Shown here one piece after another: positions 41,500 through 51,162 of a stretch of 64,000 bases of DNA. The stretch is from Closterium sp. Naga37s-1. Its lineage: Eukaryota > Streptophyta > Zygnematophyceae > Desmidiales > Closteriaceae. A model generated the notes under the pieces. The model had not been told where the DNA came from. It searched no databases and was given only the letters and a program-made list of their open reading frames with translations. Location of the stretch: positions 3,190,001 to 3,254,000 of the forward strand of contig CANJKZ010000170.1 of the NCBI GenBank assembly GCA_947471745.1. The letters are read 5' to 3'. A program made the translations under genes and the position numbers. The stretch's first letter is position 1. Every line of letters starts with the position of its first letter.

Positions 41500-42464
41500 C
41501 TGCGCCCCTCCCCCCGCCGCCGCTCTTCCTCGCGCCAGGTCCCCCCCCGGTAGACCCCCTTCCCCCTCAGGGTCCTGCCCCCTCAGGTGTGTCTCAGGTA
41601 GACGCAGTCGAGCCTGTCGAGGTAGCTGTTGACTCTGGTGCTGCTAGGGGTGCTGAGCCTGCGGGTGCGGAGTCTGGGGGTGCTGAGCCTGGAGGTGCTG
41701 AGTCTGGGGGTGCTGAGTCTGGGGGTGCTGAGTCTGGGGGTGCTGAGCCTGGGGGTGCGGAGCGTGAGGGTGCTGGGCCTGCTCGTGTGGAGTCTGGCGG
41801 TACTGGGTCTGGAGGTCCCTCGGGTGCTTCGTCCCGGCGGGAGCTGCCCTCTCCACAGGAGCTGCGCGAGTGGTTTGCTCGGCGCTGGAGCCGTGCTGCT
41901 GGAGCTGGAGGTGCTGCTGGAGCTGGAGGTTCTGCTGCTACTGAGGGTGTTGGTGCCACGGGTCCCGGAGGTGCTCGTATTGGAGGTGCTGGAGCTGCTG
42001 GGCCTGGGGGTGCTCCTTGTGCTGGAGCTGCTGGCGGTGCTAGGGCTGGCGGTGCTGCTGGAGTAGGTGCTGCTGGAGGTGCTGGAGCTGTGGCTGTTGA
42101 GTCTTCCGGTGGTCCGGCTGGAGCTGGAGCTGCTGGGGGTGTTGGCGTTGGAGGTGCTACTGGCGCTGGTGCTTCTGAGGGTGCTGGAGTTGGCGGTGCT
42201 GCAGCTGGGGGTGTTACTGGTACTGGTGCTGCCACTGGGGGTGCTGGTGCTGTCCCTGCTGGCTCTGGAGGCGCTCTGCGGCCGCGGCCGTACTTCGTTC
42301 CGCTCCTTGAGCAGGTTCTTGGTCTCCCGCCTTCTACTGGTCCTGCTCCTTCCTTAGAGTGTCCGCCGCCTGTCCAGTCTGAGTCGCAATTACAGCCCGT
42401 CTCCCCGCTGCCTGCTCCTTCTCCCTACACTGGTCCTACTGGAGGTCTTGCTGAGCGTCGTTAG
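41500..42464 (+). CDS. Copia F Gly/Ala/Glu/Pro spacer
   Basis: The integrase frame runs on into a spacer of about 320 residues. It is Pro-rich first, then 15-bp units encoding G-G-A-E-P/S (about 41640-41780), one PSPQELREWFARRWSRAAGA motif (41845-41890), then GAAGGAGAG-type runs, ending 'SPLPAPSPYTGPTGGLAERR'. The last block is also present in C and D. Confidence 0.85.
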
Positions 42465-42557
42465 CCTGCGTCTCGTCCTGCGTCGCCTGTTCGTGCTGCT
42501 CGCACTAGTCGTCGTGTTCCGCGTCCGCGTCCTCCTGCGGTCCCAGGCACACACCAG

Positions 42558-44543
42558 ATGGCGCTGCGTCCTTCCACTGCTCCACTGCGTGTCCCTTTGC
42601 CGTCTCCTCCAGAGTCCTCTCTTCCTGCTCTTGCTGACCCGGAGTCTGACTCCCTTCGTGCTGCCAGTCCTACTGTCACGCGTCTTCTGGCTACTGCTGT
42701 CACTGACCCTTCCTTTGAGTCCACTGCTGTGTCTGCCTTAGTTGCTGAGCTTGTCGACTTTGCTGCTCGCTGTCGTCTAGACTACGCTGCTAGTCTTGTT
42801 GCTGAGTCTGAGTCTGTCTGTCCTCCGTCCGTCGGGGGTGAGTGTGCTCTTAGCACGGACGTCCTTGAGGACAGGCAGGAGGAGTTCCAGTGTTTTGCTG
42901 CTGCTTTGCCTCATCTCGTGTCCATGCTGATTGCCCCTGAGGGAGACCCGGATGCACTAGACATCCCGACTCCTCGATCGTACGCTGAGGCGATCGAGGG
43001 TCCCTACTCCTCACAGTGGCAGTCAGCCATGGACGCAGAGATGGCTTCCTGGAAGTCCACAGGCACCTACGTCGACGAGGTTCCCCCACCTGGGGCGAAC
43101 ATCGTCAGTGGCATGTGGATTTTCAGGGTGAAGCGGCCGCCGGGTTCTCCACCTGTCTTCAAGGCGCGTTACGTGGCTCGAGGCTTCAGTCAGCGGCAGG
43201 GAGTTGACTACTTTCAGACCTTCTCTCCCACCCCGAAGATGACCACTCTTCGGGTGCTGCTGCACATAGCCGCTCAGCGCGACTACGAGCTTCACTCTCT
43301 TGACTTCAGCACAGCTTTCTTGCAGGGCAGTCTGCACGAGGAGATCTGGCTGCGCCGCCCACCTGGCTTCACTGGGTCGTTTCCTCCTGGTACCCACTGG
43401 AGCCTCCGGCGGCCAGTCTACGGTCTCCGCCAGGCGCCCCGTGAGTGGCACGACACACTGAGGACTACACTTGCGGCTCTTGGGTTTGCTCCTTCTACTG
43501 CCGACCCGTCACTGTTTCTACGCACCGACACCTCTTTGCCGCCGTTCTACATCCTCGTGTACGTCGACGACTTGGTCTTTGCCACAGCTGACACTGCTGG
43601 ACTCGCCCACGTGAAGTCCGAGCTGCAGAAGAGACACACGTACACAGACCTGGGTGAACTGCGCAGCTACCTTGGCTTGCAGATCACCCGGGACAGAGCA
43701 CAGCGCACCATTACCTTGACTCAGTCACACATGGTGCAGCAGGTCCTTCAGCGCTTCGACTTCACGTACTCCTCGCCTCACGCCACTCCTCTGTCTACTC
43801 GCCACTCGCTCTCAGCTCTGCCTTCGGATGAGTCCGTAGAGCCGAGTGGCCCGTACCCAGAGCATGTTGGCTGCCTCATGTACCTGATGACCTGCACTCG
43901 ACCTGACCTTGCATACCCTCTTAGCATCTTGGCACGCTATGTTGCTCCTGGGAGACACCGACCAGAGCACATGGCTGCTGCGAAGAGGGCGTTGCGCTAC
44001 TTGTGCAGTACGTCGGGCATGGGGCTAGTGCTTGGAGGGCGGCGTTCAGTGGTCCTCACAGGTCACGCAGACGCTTCTTGGGCTGACGACCAGGCTACGC
44101 AGCGGTCGTCACAGGGTTACACCTTCAGCCTTGGTTCCGGTTCTGTTTCGTGGCGGTCTACCCGCTCGTGTTCTGTTCTCGGCTCCAGCTGTGAGGCTGA
44201 GATCTACGCGGGGGCCATGGCTGCACAGGAGCTACGCTGGCTCACCTACCTGCTGACTGACCTAGGAGAGCCGCCTCGTTCTCCTCCAGTTCTGTACATA
44301 GACAACAAGGCCATGCTGGCCTTGTGTCGGGAGCACAGACTGGAGCACAGAACGAAGCACATTGCTCTTCGCTACTTCCTTGCTCGTGAGCTGCAGCAGC
44401 GTGGTCAGCTGCGCCTTGCTTACGTGGCCTCTCAGGCCAACACTGCTGATATCTTTACCAAGGCACTTCCGCCTTGTGATCATCAGCGCTTTTGTACGAT
44501 GCTAGGTCTTGTGCCTACTTGGCCTCACTTGCTCACTGCTTGA
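42558..44543 (+). CDS. Copia F reverse transcriptase and RNase H
   Basis: An open 661-residue segment. Residues ~1-150 are a linker with 'ELVDFAARCRLDYAASLVAE'. RT (~150-400): 'YSSQWQSAMDAEMASWKSTG', 'FRVKRPPGSPPVFKARYVAR', DFSTAFLQGSLHEEIWLRRP, YGLRQAPREWHDTL and the catalytic YVDDLVFA. RNase H (~515-650): GHADASWADDQATQRSSQGY, SSCEAEIYAGAMAAQELRW, YIDNKAMLALCREHRLEHRT. Every Copia catalytic block is visible. The polypurine tract is about 190 bases downstream. Confidence 0.94.
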   Translation: MALRPSTAPLRVPLPSPPESSLPALADPESDSLRAASPTVTRLLATAVTDPSFESTAVSALVAELVDFAARCRLDYAASLVAESESVCPPSVGGECALSTDVLEDRQEEFQCFAAALPHLVSMLIAPEGDPDALDIPTPRSYAEAIEGPYSSQWQSAMDAEMASWKSTGTYVDEVPPPGANIVSGMWIFRVKRPPGSPPVFKARYVARGFSQRQGVDYFQTFSPTPKMTTLRVLLHIAAQRDYELHSLDFSTAFLQGSLHEEIWLRRPPGFTGSFPPGTHWSLRRPVYGLRQAPREWHDTLRTTLAALGFAPSTADPSLFLRTDTSLPPFYILVYVDDLVFATADTAGLAHVKSELQKRHTYTDLGELRSYLGLQITRDRAQRTITLTQSHMVQQVLQRFDFTYSSPHATPLSTRHSLSALPSDESVEPSGPYPEHVGCLMYLMTCTRPDLAYPLSILARYVAPGRHRPEHMAAAKRALRYLCSTSGMGLVLGGRRSVVLTGHADASWADDQATQRSSQGYTFSLGSGSVSWRSTRSCSVLGSSCEAEIYAGAMAAQELRWLTYLLTDLGEPPRSPPVLYIDNKAMLALCREHRLEHRTKHIALRYFLARELQQRGQLRLAYVASQANTADIFTKALPPCDHQRFCTMLGLVPTWPHLLTA

Positions 44544-44740
44544 CCTTGCTTGTACTGTGATCCATCTATACCTGCACTTGCTTGTTTACCTTTATATATA
44601 ATCTTGCATGTGAACTGGCCTTGTGGCCTTGAACTTGTGCTCGGAATGTGTGGTGACGTTGTGATCCACCCTGAGCTTACTGTGCTTTGCTTGACTGGTC
44701 TTGTGACCTCTTGTTCTCCCCCACTTTGCCTATGGGGGTG

Positions 44741-44866
44741 TGTCAAACTTATATGCTATAGTCTGTGTAGGCTGTAGTGGGGTTGACAATATAGGGTACA
44801 ACACTTTTAGGTTTTCCTACTTGTACCCACCTGTTTCCTAGTGCATTCATTCCTCGTTCTTTCACA
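44741..44866 (+). repeat. 3' LTR of Copia F
   Basis: 126 bp, one difference from the 5' LTR. It is followed by the CGGCA duplication and the resumption of gypsy A2 gag. Confidence 0.95.
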
Positions 44867-45589
44867 CGGCAAAAGTCCCGGAACTCATCCACCCGAGCCT
44901 TGGTCTGGCCGACGAACTCTTTCCGCAGCAACTGTATAAACTGCTCTGTGGGGTTGGAAACTTCACCTTCCGCCAGTTCTTCTAAGACATTGTCCCGTAC
45001 CAGCCGGTAAAACATCTCTGCTTCTCCCGATAGGGTTCCCACCATCTTTCTGAAGAACCCTGCCAGGTCGTAGCCGTCTCTTTCCCACCAGTACTGAACC
45101 GTCTCGAGCTGCATAAGGTAGTTTTTCAGGCTAGGTCCTATGCAGGGGATACCGGTGTAGCGTTCCGCCACCTCCACTTTCGGCAGATTAGTAGCTTTCC
45201 AGCGCCATCCTCGTGTCGCCGAAGATTCGCCATGGTCTTCGGGTAGCTGCGCGTCTCCACTCGCCACCAGCACACCCTCCTTCTGCGTCTTGGCCTACTG
45301 TCCGGCTTTCGATGCTCATCGCGCGTCGGGTTTGTCCTCCTTCATCGTCATTCCGGGCATTCCGGTCAGCAGAGTCACTGTATCTTGATTCCGCCACCGC
45401 GCCCGAACTTCTTCCGTCCATCGAGCATCTCGTGGAGTATCCCCCGGGTCCAAAGCAGCGCTGCGATCTCAGTCCATACTCTATGCTGCCGCCCGGGCTC
45501 GCTGGTGAGGGGTTCTGTATCTCGGCAAATCGGTTGTTGGTCGCGAGGGGCCCGGCTTCTCGCCGGCGGCAACACCGTCGGCGCGCCAC
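44867..45589 (-). CDS. gypsy A2 Gag, N-terminal and central portion
   Basis: Minus-strand pieces: 'VEVAERYTGIPCIGPSLKNY', 'LMQLETVQYWWERDGYDLAG', 'KMVGTLSGEAEMFYRLVRDN' and 'QLLRKEFVGQTKARVDEFRD'. These match residues ~165-275 of element A's Gag. Upstream is an Arg/Ser-rich segment with little similarity to A. The left border is the CGGCA duplication of Copia F. Confidence 0.85.
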
Positions 45590-46025
45590 CCCGCAGTAGG
45601 CTTAGGTTCCCCGGTGTCGTCCCATAGTGTTATTCATTGGCAATGGCTCCTTGCGTGTTTGTAATAATCTCACAGTCAGCAAGCCAATATTGGAACACAA
45701 ACCCTAGCTCGGCGGACTGGATCTCTGAACGAATCCAGGAGATTGAGTGCTGGCGATGGTTGGCTCCTCCCGCTTTGTTGCCCCCAGAAGTGAAAGGAAG
45801 TTTAAGCATAAGTGTGAAAACAAACACGCAAGCACGGCTCATACCCTGTCTATTTGCTTAAGTATCTACTGCTGGTTACCGTTGCCTTAACGGTACCATT
45901 TTGCCCACCGAATCTCAATTTAGACTTGTTCACTTCGGCCTCCCGCCGAGCTATTATTATCCTTTCTATTGTGCTCTCCTATTATCATTTAAGTCACGAG
46001 TTTATATCTAGTTCACCTACGCAAA
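45590..46025. other. Gene-free stretch between gypsy A2 and gypsy G
   Basis: About 430 bases of moderate GC. It may hold the A2 leader or LTR remains and the beginning of G, but I could not match it to any other LTR in the window. No coding signal is seen. Confidence 0.5.
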
Positions 46026-46349
46026 GATTAAAATCGTGACAACTAACGCAGGTGCCGCGCCATTCAAGGGGCGCTACTTTGCTTGCAATAGGCCGGGCCA
46101 TCGCAAGAGCAAATGCCTAGAGGAGTTAAGGCGCCGAGGAGCAGAGCAGGGGAGGGAATCTCAGAGGCAGGGAAACGCCGACATTCAGTAGAAAACGGGC
46201 CAACTACTGATGAAATTATCTGCTCGTCCAACCTCACCGACCCTCACCGAGTAACAGTACCGATTCACGCCACCGATCGGGCTCGGATGAAGGAGGGTAC
46301 AGTGACGGATTGCCCAATACTGATCCACGGGAAAGTACAGTGAGCAGCA

Positions 46350-46976
46350 GTGAAGATATTCATAGACGGGGGGGCAAGTCACAGCTTAGTTAATACCGCG
46401 ATTGCACAGAAGCTACAACTGACACTTAGTCGGTGTTTACCGGAGATAGATGCACGCTTAGTGGATGGCACGCCTCTACCTATACGGGAGAAAGTGGAGA
46501 GAGTAAAAGTCCATTGCGGAGGGACACTGGATGGGCGCGACATTTTACTGGGGCGTGATTGGCTGCGACGATACAACCCGCAAATTGACTGGACGACATG
46601 TAGCTGCACTGTGCGAAGTAGCGGTAACTGGGTCGAATTACCTCTCTGGCAGTCGCCCGAGTCTTCAACGATCCACGTCAACGCCATCACGATGAAACGG
46701 GTTATCGCCGCTGGAGCCGATGTGTACGCAGTGGGTATAGCAGTAGTAGGAGAAGCAGAGGCGCCGAGCGATTTTCAGAAACTTCTAGCAGCTGTACCGC
46801 CCGAACTACAGAAACTGTTGAAACGGTACCTGGGGATTTTCCCGGATGATTTACCGGAGGGATTGCCACCTCAGCGAGCACACGATCACGGCATAGAACT
46901 AGAACCGGGGGCACAGCCAACTGTACAACGACAGTTCCGACTGACACAGCCCGAGCTCGACAAACTGAGGAAGTAG
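46350..46976 (+). CDS. gypsy G protease and RT start
   Basis: A 208-residue segment. The protease region reads 'FIDGGASHSLVNTAIAQKLQ', 'RVKVHCGGTLDGRDILLGRD' and WLRRYNPQIDW. Then a linker and the RT entry region 'PPELQKLLKRYLGIFPDDLP' and 'GAQPTVQRQFRLTQPELDKL', typical of Ty3 pol. Confidence 0.85.
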   Translation: MKIFIDGGASHSLVNTAIAQKLQLTLSRCLPEIDARLVDGTPLPIREKVERVKVHCGGTLDGRDILLGRDWLRRYNPQIDWTTCSCTVRSSGNWVELPLWQSPESSTIHVNAITMKRVIAAGADVYAVGIAVVGEAEAPSDFQKLLAAVPPELQKLLKRYLGIFPDDLPEGLPPQRAHDHGIELEPGAQPTVQRQFRLTQPELDKLRK

Positions 46977-48180
46977 TTAAATTACCTGTTAGAGAAGCAG
47001 TTCATCCGACCAAGCTCGTCACAGTTCGCCACACCGATACTGTTCACACCGAAAAAAGACGGAGGGTTTCGCATATGTATTGACTACCGAGCACTGAACT
47101 GAGTAACCATCAAAACGCGACACCCGATTCCCCGCGCTGACGAACTGATAGATCAACTGCAAACAGCCTGAGTATTTTCGAAGTTTGACCTACGGGGGGG
47201 TTACCATCATATTAGTGTCGAACCGTCGGACTACGCCAATACAGCTTTTTGCACGAGGTACAGATCATTCGAGTACACCGTCATGCCCTTCGGACTGACC
47301 AACGCCCCCGCGACATTTCAGATGACCATGAACGAGGCATTTAGACTGCTATTAGATAAGTGCGTATTAGTTTACCTCGGCGACATACTAGTTTACAGCC
47401 AGGATAAGCAGCAGCACTTAACAGACTTAGAAGTTGTATTCAATATTTTAGACGAAAACCGCCTACTGACCAAGGGATCAAAGTGTGAGTTTTTTCAGGA
47501 CCGACTATAATTCTTGGGGCACGTGATTTTGGAGGCTGGGGTGGAAATTGACCCAAAGAAGCTGGATACAGTAAAAGCGTGGCATCCCCCGACGAACCTC
47601 ACGGAACTACAGAGCTTTTTAGGGTTCGTTAATTACGTTCGTCGGTTCGTCCCCGACATGGCGCGATTGACTGCCCCACTGACTGACCTCTTGCGGAGGG
47701 GGGTAGAGTTTACGTGGAGAGAGAAAGAGCATGCTGCCTTCTCTGCCCTAAAAAAAATTCTCTGTACAACGCCCGTCCTGCGCATTGCCGACCCCCACCG
47801 CCCTTTCGAAGTCGTTACGGATGCAAGCGACATCTCCATCGGCGCTGTACTGTTACAGGACTTCGGCAACGGCCTACAGCCCATCGCGTACGAATCACAA
47901 AAACTGCATCCGCCCAAGAAGAAGTACCCGATACACGACCGCGAAATGCTCGCGATCGTGCACGCTTTCAAAGTCTGGCGCTGTTACTTGACCGGCGTAG
48001 ACGTGATAGTACAGACAGATCACAAATCGCTACAGTACCTCCGCGCACAGCCCCACCTCAACCCACCACAGTTCGTTGGCTCGACATTCTCAAGTCAAAT
48101 TTCCATTACACGGTTACCTACAAAAAGGGGGCATCAAACATCGCTAACGCACTGACCCGCTCCACTGCCCAAATCCATGC
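46977..48180 (+). CDS. gypsy G reverse transcriptase and RNase H parts
   Basis: RT blocks: the '[18 protein letters not shown]' region (about 47050-47100), '[20 protein letters not shown]', [11 protein letters not shown] (catalytic region) and '[20 protein letters not shown]' with '[20 protein letters not shown]'. RNase H: '[20 protein letters not shown]', '[20 protein letters not shown]', '[20 protein letters not shown]'. The order and blocks are those of plant Ty3/gypsy elements. Confidence 0.88.
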
Positions 48181-49397
48181 CATGCTACTCGCCCAGACCA
48201 GCCCGCTACTGACAGGACTATTTACCCATGGATATCAAACAGACCTGTTCTTCACAGGAGGAAACTCGCAGCAGTTCGCAGCAGCAAAAGGGGTTTACTA
48301 CGTTAAAGCCAGCACTGACCGCATCTGGGTACCAGAGTATACTTTACTAAGGGAGCTGTTACTACAGGAGGCATATGACGGCGTTACCTCGGGTCATTTC
48401 GGGGTAGAGAAAACACGACAGCAGCTGCAGCGGTACTATTACTGGCTTGAAATGTTGGCCGACGTATAGCGACACGTGGCATCGTGTCCCACCTGCCAGC
48501 TCATGAAATCATTACGGAAGCGGCCGGCAGGGCAATTGCAGCCGATACCACCCCCAGAGCGTGCTCGGCAGCAGGTGATGATGAACTTCGTCACGGGGTT
48601 ACCGGCCGGGGCAAGTGGGAACGATGCGATCCTGGTCGTCGTTGATCGATTGACGAAGATGGCGCATTTTGCAGCATGCAAGAAATCCATCTCAGCCGAA
48701 GAAACAGCTCGGCTCTTCATCGCCACCGTTGTTCGGCTATACGGGATACCAGCAGCGATCATTCGCGATAGGGACACAAAATTTACCAGCAATTTTAGGC
48801 GGAACCTGTGGCAACAGTTCGGCACACGACTACAGTTCAGTTATTTGTACCACCCCGGAACTGGCGGACAGACAGAACGGACAAACCAGACCATGGAACA
48901 GCTCATCCGAGCCACATGCAATGACCCAAACACGTGGGAACAGCAACTGCCACTCATCGAGTTCGCGTACAATAATTTGCCATCCACCACGACCCAACAG
49001 TCACCATTTTACCTGAACTACGGACAAGACCCCACAGTACCCATGATGCCGAATCCCGACAACCCCGTACCACGTGCGCAGCAGTTCACCGAAATCTTAC
49101 AAGCAGCACTGACCCGGGCAGCAGGCTCATTCAAGAAATTAAACATCATCGCTAAACGCAACTCCGACCACCACCGCCGTCCCGTTACATACGAGCCCGA
49201 TAACCTAGTATTGCTCGACACCCAAAACCTCCGCCTACCCATTACCCCAAAACTCCGCCGTCGGTATTGCGGGCCATTTTGCATCAGCCACATGATTACC
49301 ACCATTACCGCCCACCTCCTCCTCCCTGCTGACTGGTACGTCAGCCCGTCGTTCCACATCAGCCTACTTCGCCCCTACGCACCTTCCATGAGCCAAC
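48180..49397 (+). CDS. gypsy G integrase
   Basis: The zinc domain 'EAYDGVTSGHFGVEKTRQQL' is followed by CPTCQLMK. Core: 'VMMNFVTGLPAGASGNDAIL', VVVDRLTKMAHFA, 'IIRDRDTKFTSNFRRNLWQQ', 'LYHPGTGGQTERTNQTMEQL' and 'WEQQLPLIEFAYNN'. C-terminal GPY-like part: 'PKLRRRYCGPFCISHMITTI' and 'SFHISLLRPY'. Copia H inserted right after this, so the chromodomain is now about 6.9 kb away. Confidence 0.92.
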
Positions 49398-49519
49398 TGT
49401 CAGAACTATACTCTAGGCTGTAGTGGGGCACTCCTTATGGGGTACAGCCCTGATAGGTTTTGCCCATACAACCTTGTACTGTCCCCTTTCAATCATCATT
49501 CTTCGTTCTAACTTTCACA
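49398..49519 (+). repeat. 5' LTR of Copia H (122 bp)
   Basis: Starts TGTCAGAACTATAC and ends TAACTTTCACA. It shares the GGCTGTAGTGG core with C, D and F. Confidence 0.93.
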
Positions 49520-49534
49520 TGGTTTCAGAGCAGG
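49520..49534 (+). other. Primer-binding site of Copia H
   Basis: TGGTTTCAGAGCAGG directly follows the LTR, one base from the initiator-Met consensus. Confidence 0.82.
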
Positions 49535-49599
49535 TTCCCAAGTGGGAACGTTTTTTTTAGGGCCCACCACGAACTTTTTTTCTGGCCTGGCCGAAGCGC

Positions 49600-50560
49600 A
49601 CTGCTGTGCCTGCCTGCCTCGTCACGCGCCTTGCGCCTACCTACCCGCGCCCTCGAGCGCCTGCCCTACCCGCGCCCTAGAGCGCCTGCCCTACCCGCGC
49701 CCTAGAGCACCTGCCCTACCCACGCCCTAGAGCGCCTGCCGTACCCGCACCCTCGAGTGCCTGCCCTACCCGCGCCCACGAGCGCCTGCCCGTCGCCCTG
49801 CCCTGCAAGCCGCGCGCGGGCCTGCCCTGCATTCGCGGCGCTGCCCCTGGACCCCGCGACGCCGCCCCTGGACCCCGCGACGCCGCCCCTGGACCCCGCG
49901 ACGCCGCCCCTGGACCACGCGACGCCCCTGCGGGACCCGGGCGTCGCCCCTGCTCGTCGCGACGCCCCTGCGGGACCCGCGCGGCGCCGCTCCTCCTCGC
50001 CGCGATGCCCCTGCGGGACTCGGGCGTCGCCCCTGCTCGTCGCGACGCCCCTGCGGGACCCGCGCAGCGCCGCTCCTGCTCATCGCGACGCCCCTGCGAG
50101 ACCTCCGCGGTGTCGCCCCTGCTCGTCGCGGCGCCGTCCCTGCTCGTCGCGGTGCACCCCCCCCTGGCCGCCGCGCCCTGCCTCATATGTGGCCTGCACG
50201 CACCCTGCCCTGCCCCACGCCCGCCCTTGGGGCGGCCGCCCCTGCCCTGCCCTGCCGCCGTCACGTCTGCAACCGCCGTCGCGGCCCCGACATAGCCGCT
50301 GTCGCGGCCCTGCCCCGTCGTAGCCGCTGTCGTGCCTGCAGCCGCCGTCGCGGCCCCGTCGTAGCCGCCGTCGCGGCCCCGCTGCAGCCGCCTGTCGAGT
50401 GCCTACAGCCACCCGTCGAGCGCCGGACCTGCCCTACCCGTGCCCATTGAGCGCCTGCCCACCGCCGCCGGTGGCATCGACCCTAACCGCCTCTGTAGAG
50501 CACCTGCCCTCCCCGCACTGCCCGCGCGCCTGCCTTACCAGCGTGCTGCCGCGCGTGCCG
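49600..50560 (+). repeat. GC-rich leader tandem arrays of Copia H
   Basis: About 49640-49790 holds ~25-bp units around GCCTGCCCTACCCGCGCCCT. About 49850-50160 holds units around GACGCCGCCCCTGGACCCCG and GCCCCTGCTCGTCGCGACGC. About 50260-50400 holds GCCGCCGTCGCGGCCCC-like units. The sequences differ from the arrays in C and F at the same position. Confidence 0.87.
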
Positions 50561-50710
50561 CGCCTGCTTCCCAACCGAGCCGTGCCGCTCGGCCAAGCCG
50601 CGCCGCCCTGCCCTACTGAGCCGCGCTGCTCTGCCCTGCTGCTACTGCTGTTCCAGCTGTCACTGCAACTACTGCTACACTGCCACTCCTGCTGCTACTG
50701 CAGCTCCAGA

Positions 50711-51130
50711 TGCAGCTACAGCGACGTCCGCGTGAATCCCTCACGCCCCAGCAGCTTCGTGAGTGGTACGCTAGTTGGGGTTGTAGGGGTGGTCGTGGTG
50801 GGAGTCGCCCTGGAGAGGGTCGTTCGGGAGCTTCTTGTAGTGGCCAGGTGCAGCTCCAGCGACGTCCCCGTGAGTCCCTCACGCCCCAGCAGCTTCGTGA
50901 GTGGTACGCTAGTTGGGGTTGTAGGGGTGGCCGTAGTGGGTGTCGCCCTGGTGCGGGTCGTTCGAGAGCTTCTGGCAGTGAACAGCTGCAGCTGCAGCGG
51001 CGTCCGCGCGAGACTCTTCCGCCGCAGCAGCTTCATGAGTAGTACGCTCAGATTCGAGGGTCTCGGAGTACCGTTTGCTGCCCGTACGTCATTCGCACAG
51101 GTGATCAGGCTGGTCAGACTTGTGGGACGG
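50711..51130 (+). repeat. Three tandem copies of a ~139-bp coding repeat in Copia H
   Basis: The repeat starts near 50711, 50851 and 50989. Each unit reads QLQRRPRESLTPQQLREWYA-like protein followed by a Gly/Arg/Ser-rich stretch. Copia C has two such copies (about 15105-15290); D and F show one. The region lies just before protease, in the place of the Gag C-terminus. Confidence 0.88.
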
Positions 51131-51162
51131 TTGGTCACACACAGTCCCGCTGCTTTGCCTGT

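Larger units (their letters stand above)
37590..44866 (+). mobile_element. Young Copia element F inside gypsy A2
   Basis: The most complete member of the short-LTR lineage here: 126-bp LTRs (37590-37715 and 44741-44866), a primer-binding site, a GC-rich leader array, Gag, a Gly-rich region, protease, integrase, spacer, RT and RNase H, then the polypurine tract GCCTATGGGGGTG. The target duplication CGGCA is perfect (37585-37589 and 44867-44871). The LTRs differ at 1 of 126 positions, so it is young. The coding region has about four breaks. Confidence 0.96.
31992..45589 (-). mobile_element. Ty3/gypsy element A2 with methyltransferase, twice interrupted
   Basis: Same layout as element A on the minus strand: gag (44867-45589 and about 37145-37589), protease (about 36450-36860), methyltransferase (about 35080-36235), RT (34187-34990 plus a piece before 33332), RNase H (about 32660-33206) and integrase (31992-32560). 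It is interrupted by Copia F (37590-44866, TSD CGGCA) and by a solo LTR (33333-34181, TSD CTCCT). Protein blocks are clearly diverged from A, and there are roughly ten or more breaks, so it is the older of the two. No LTR pair was recognised at its ends. Confidence 0.9.

Noticed and set aside
41594-42235. Pro/Ala-rich minus-strand protein in Copia F
   Set aside because: Antisense of the Gly/Ala spacer.
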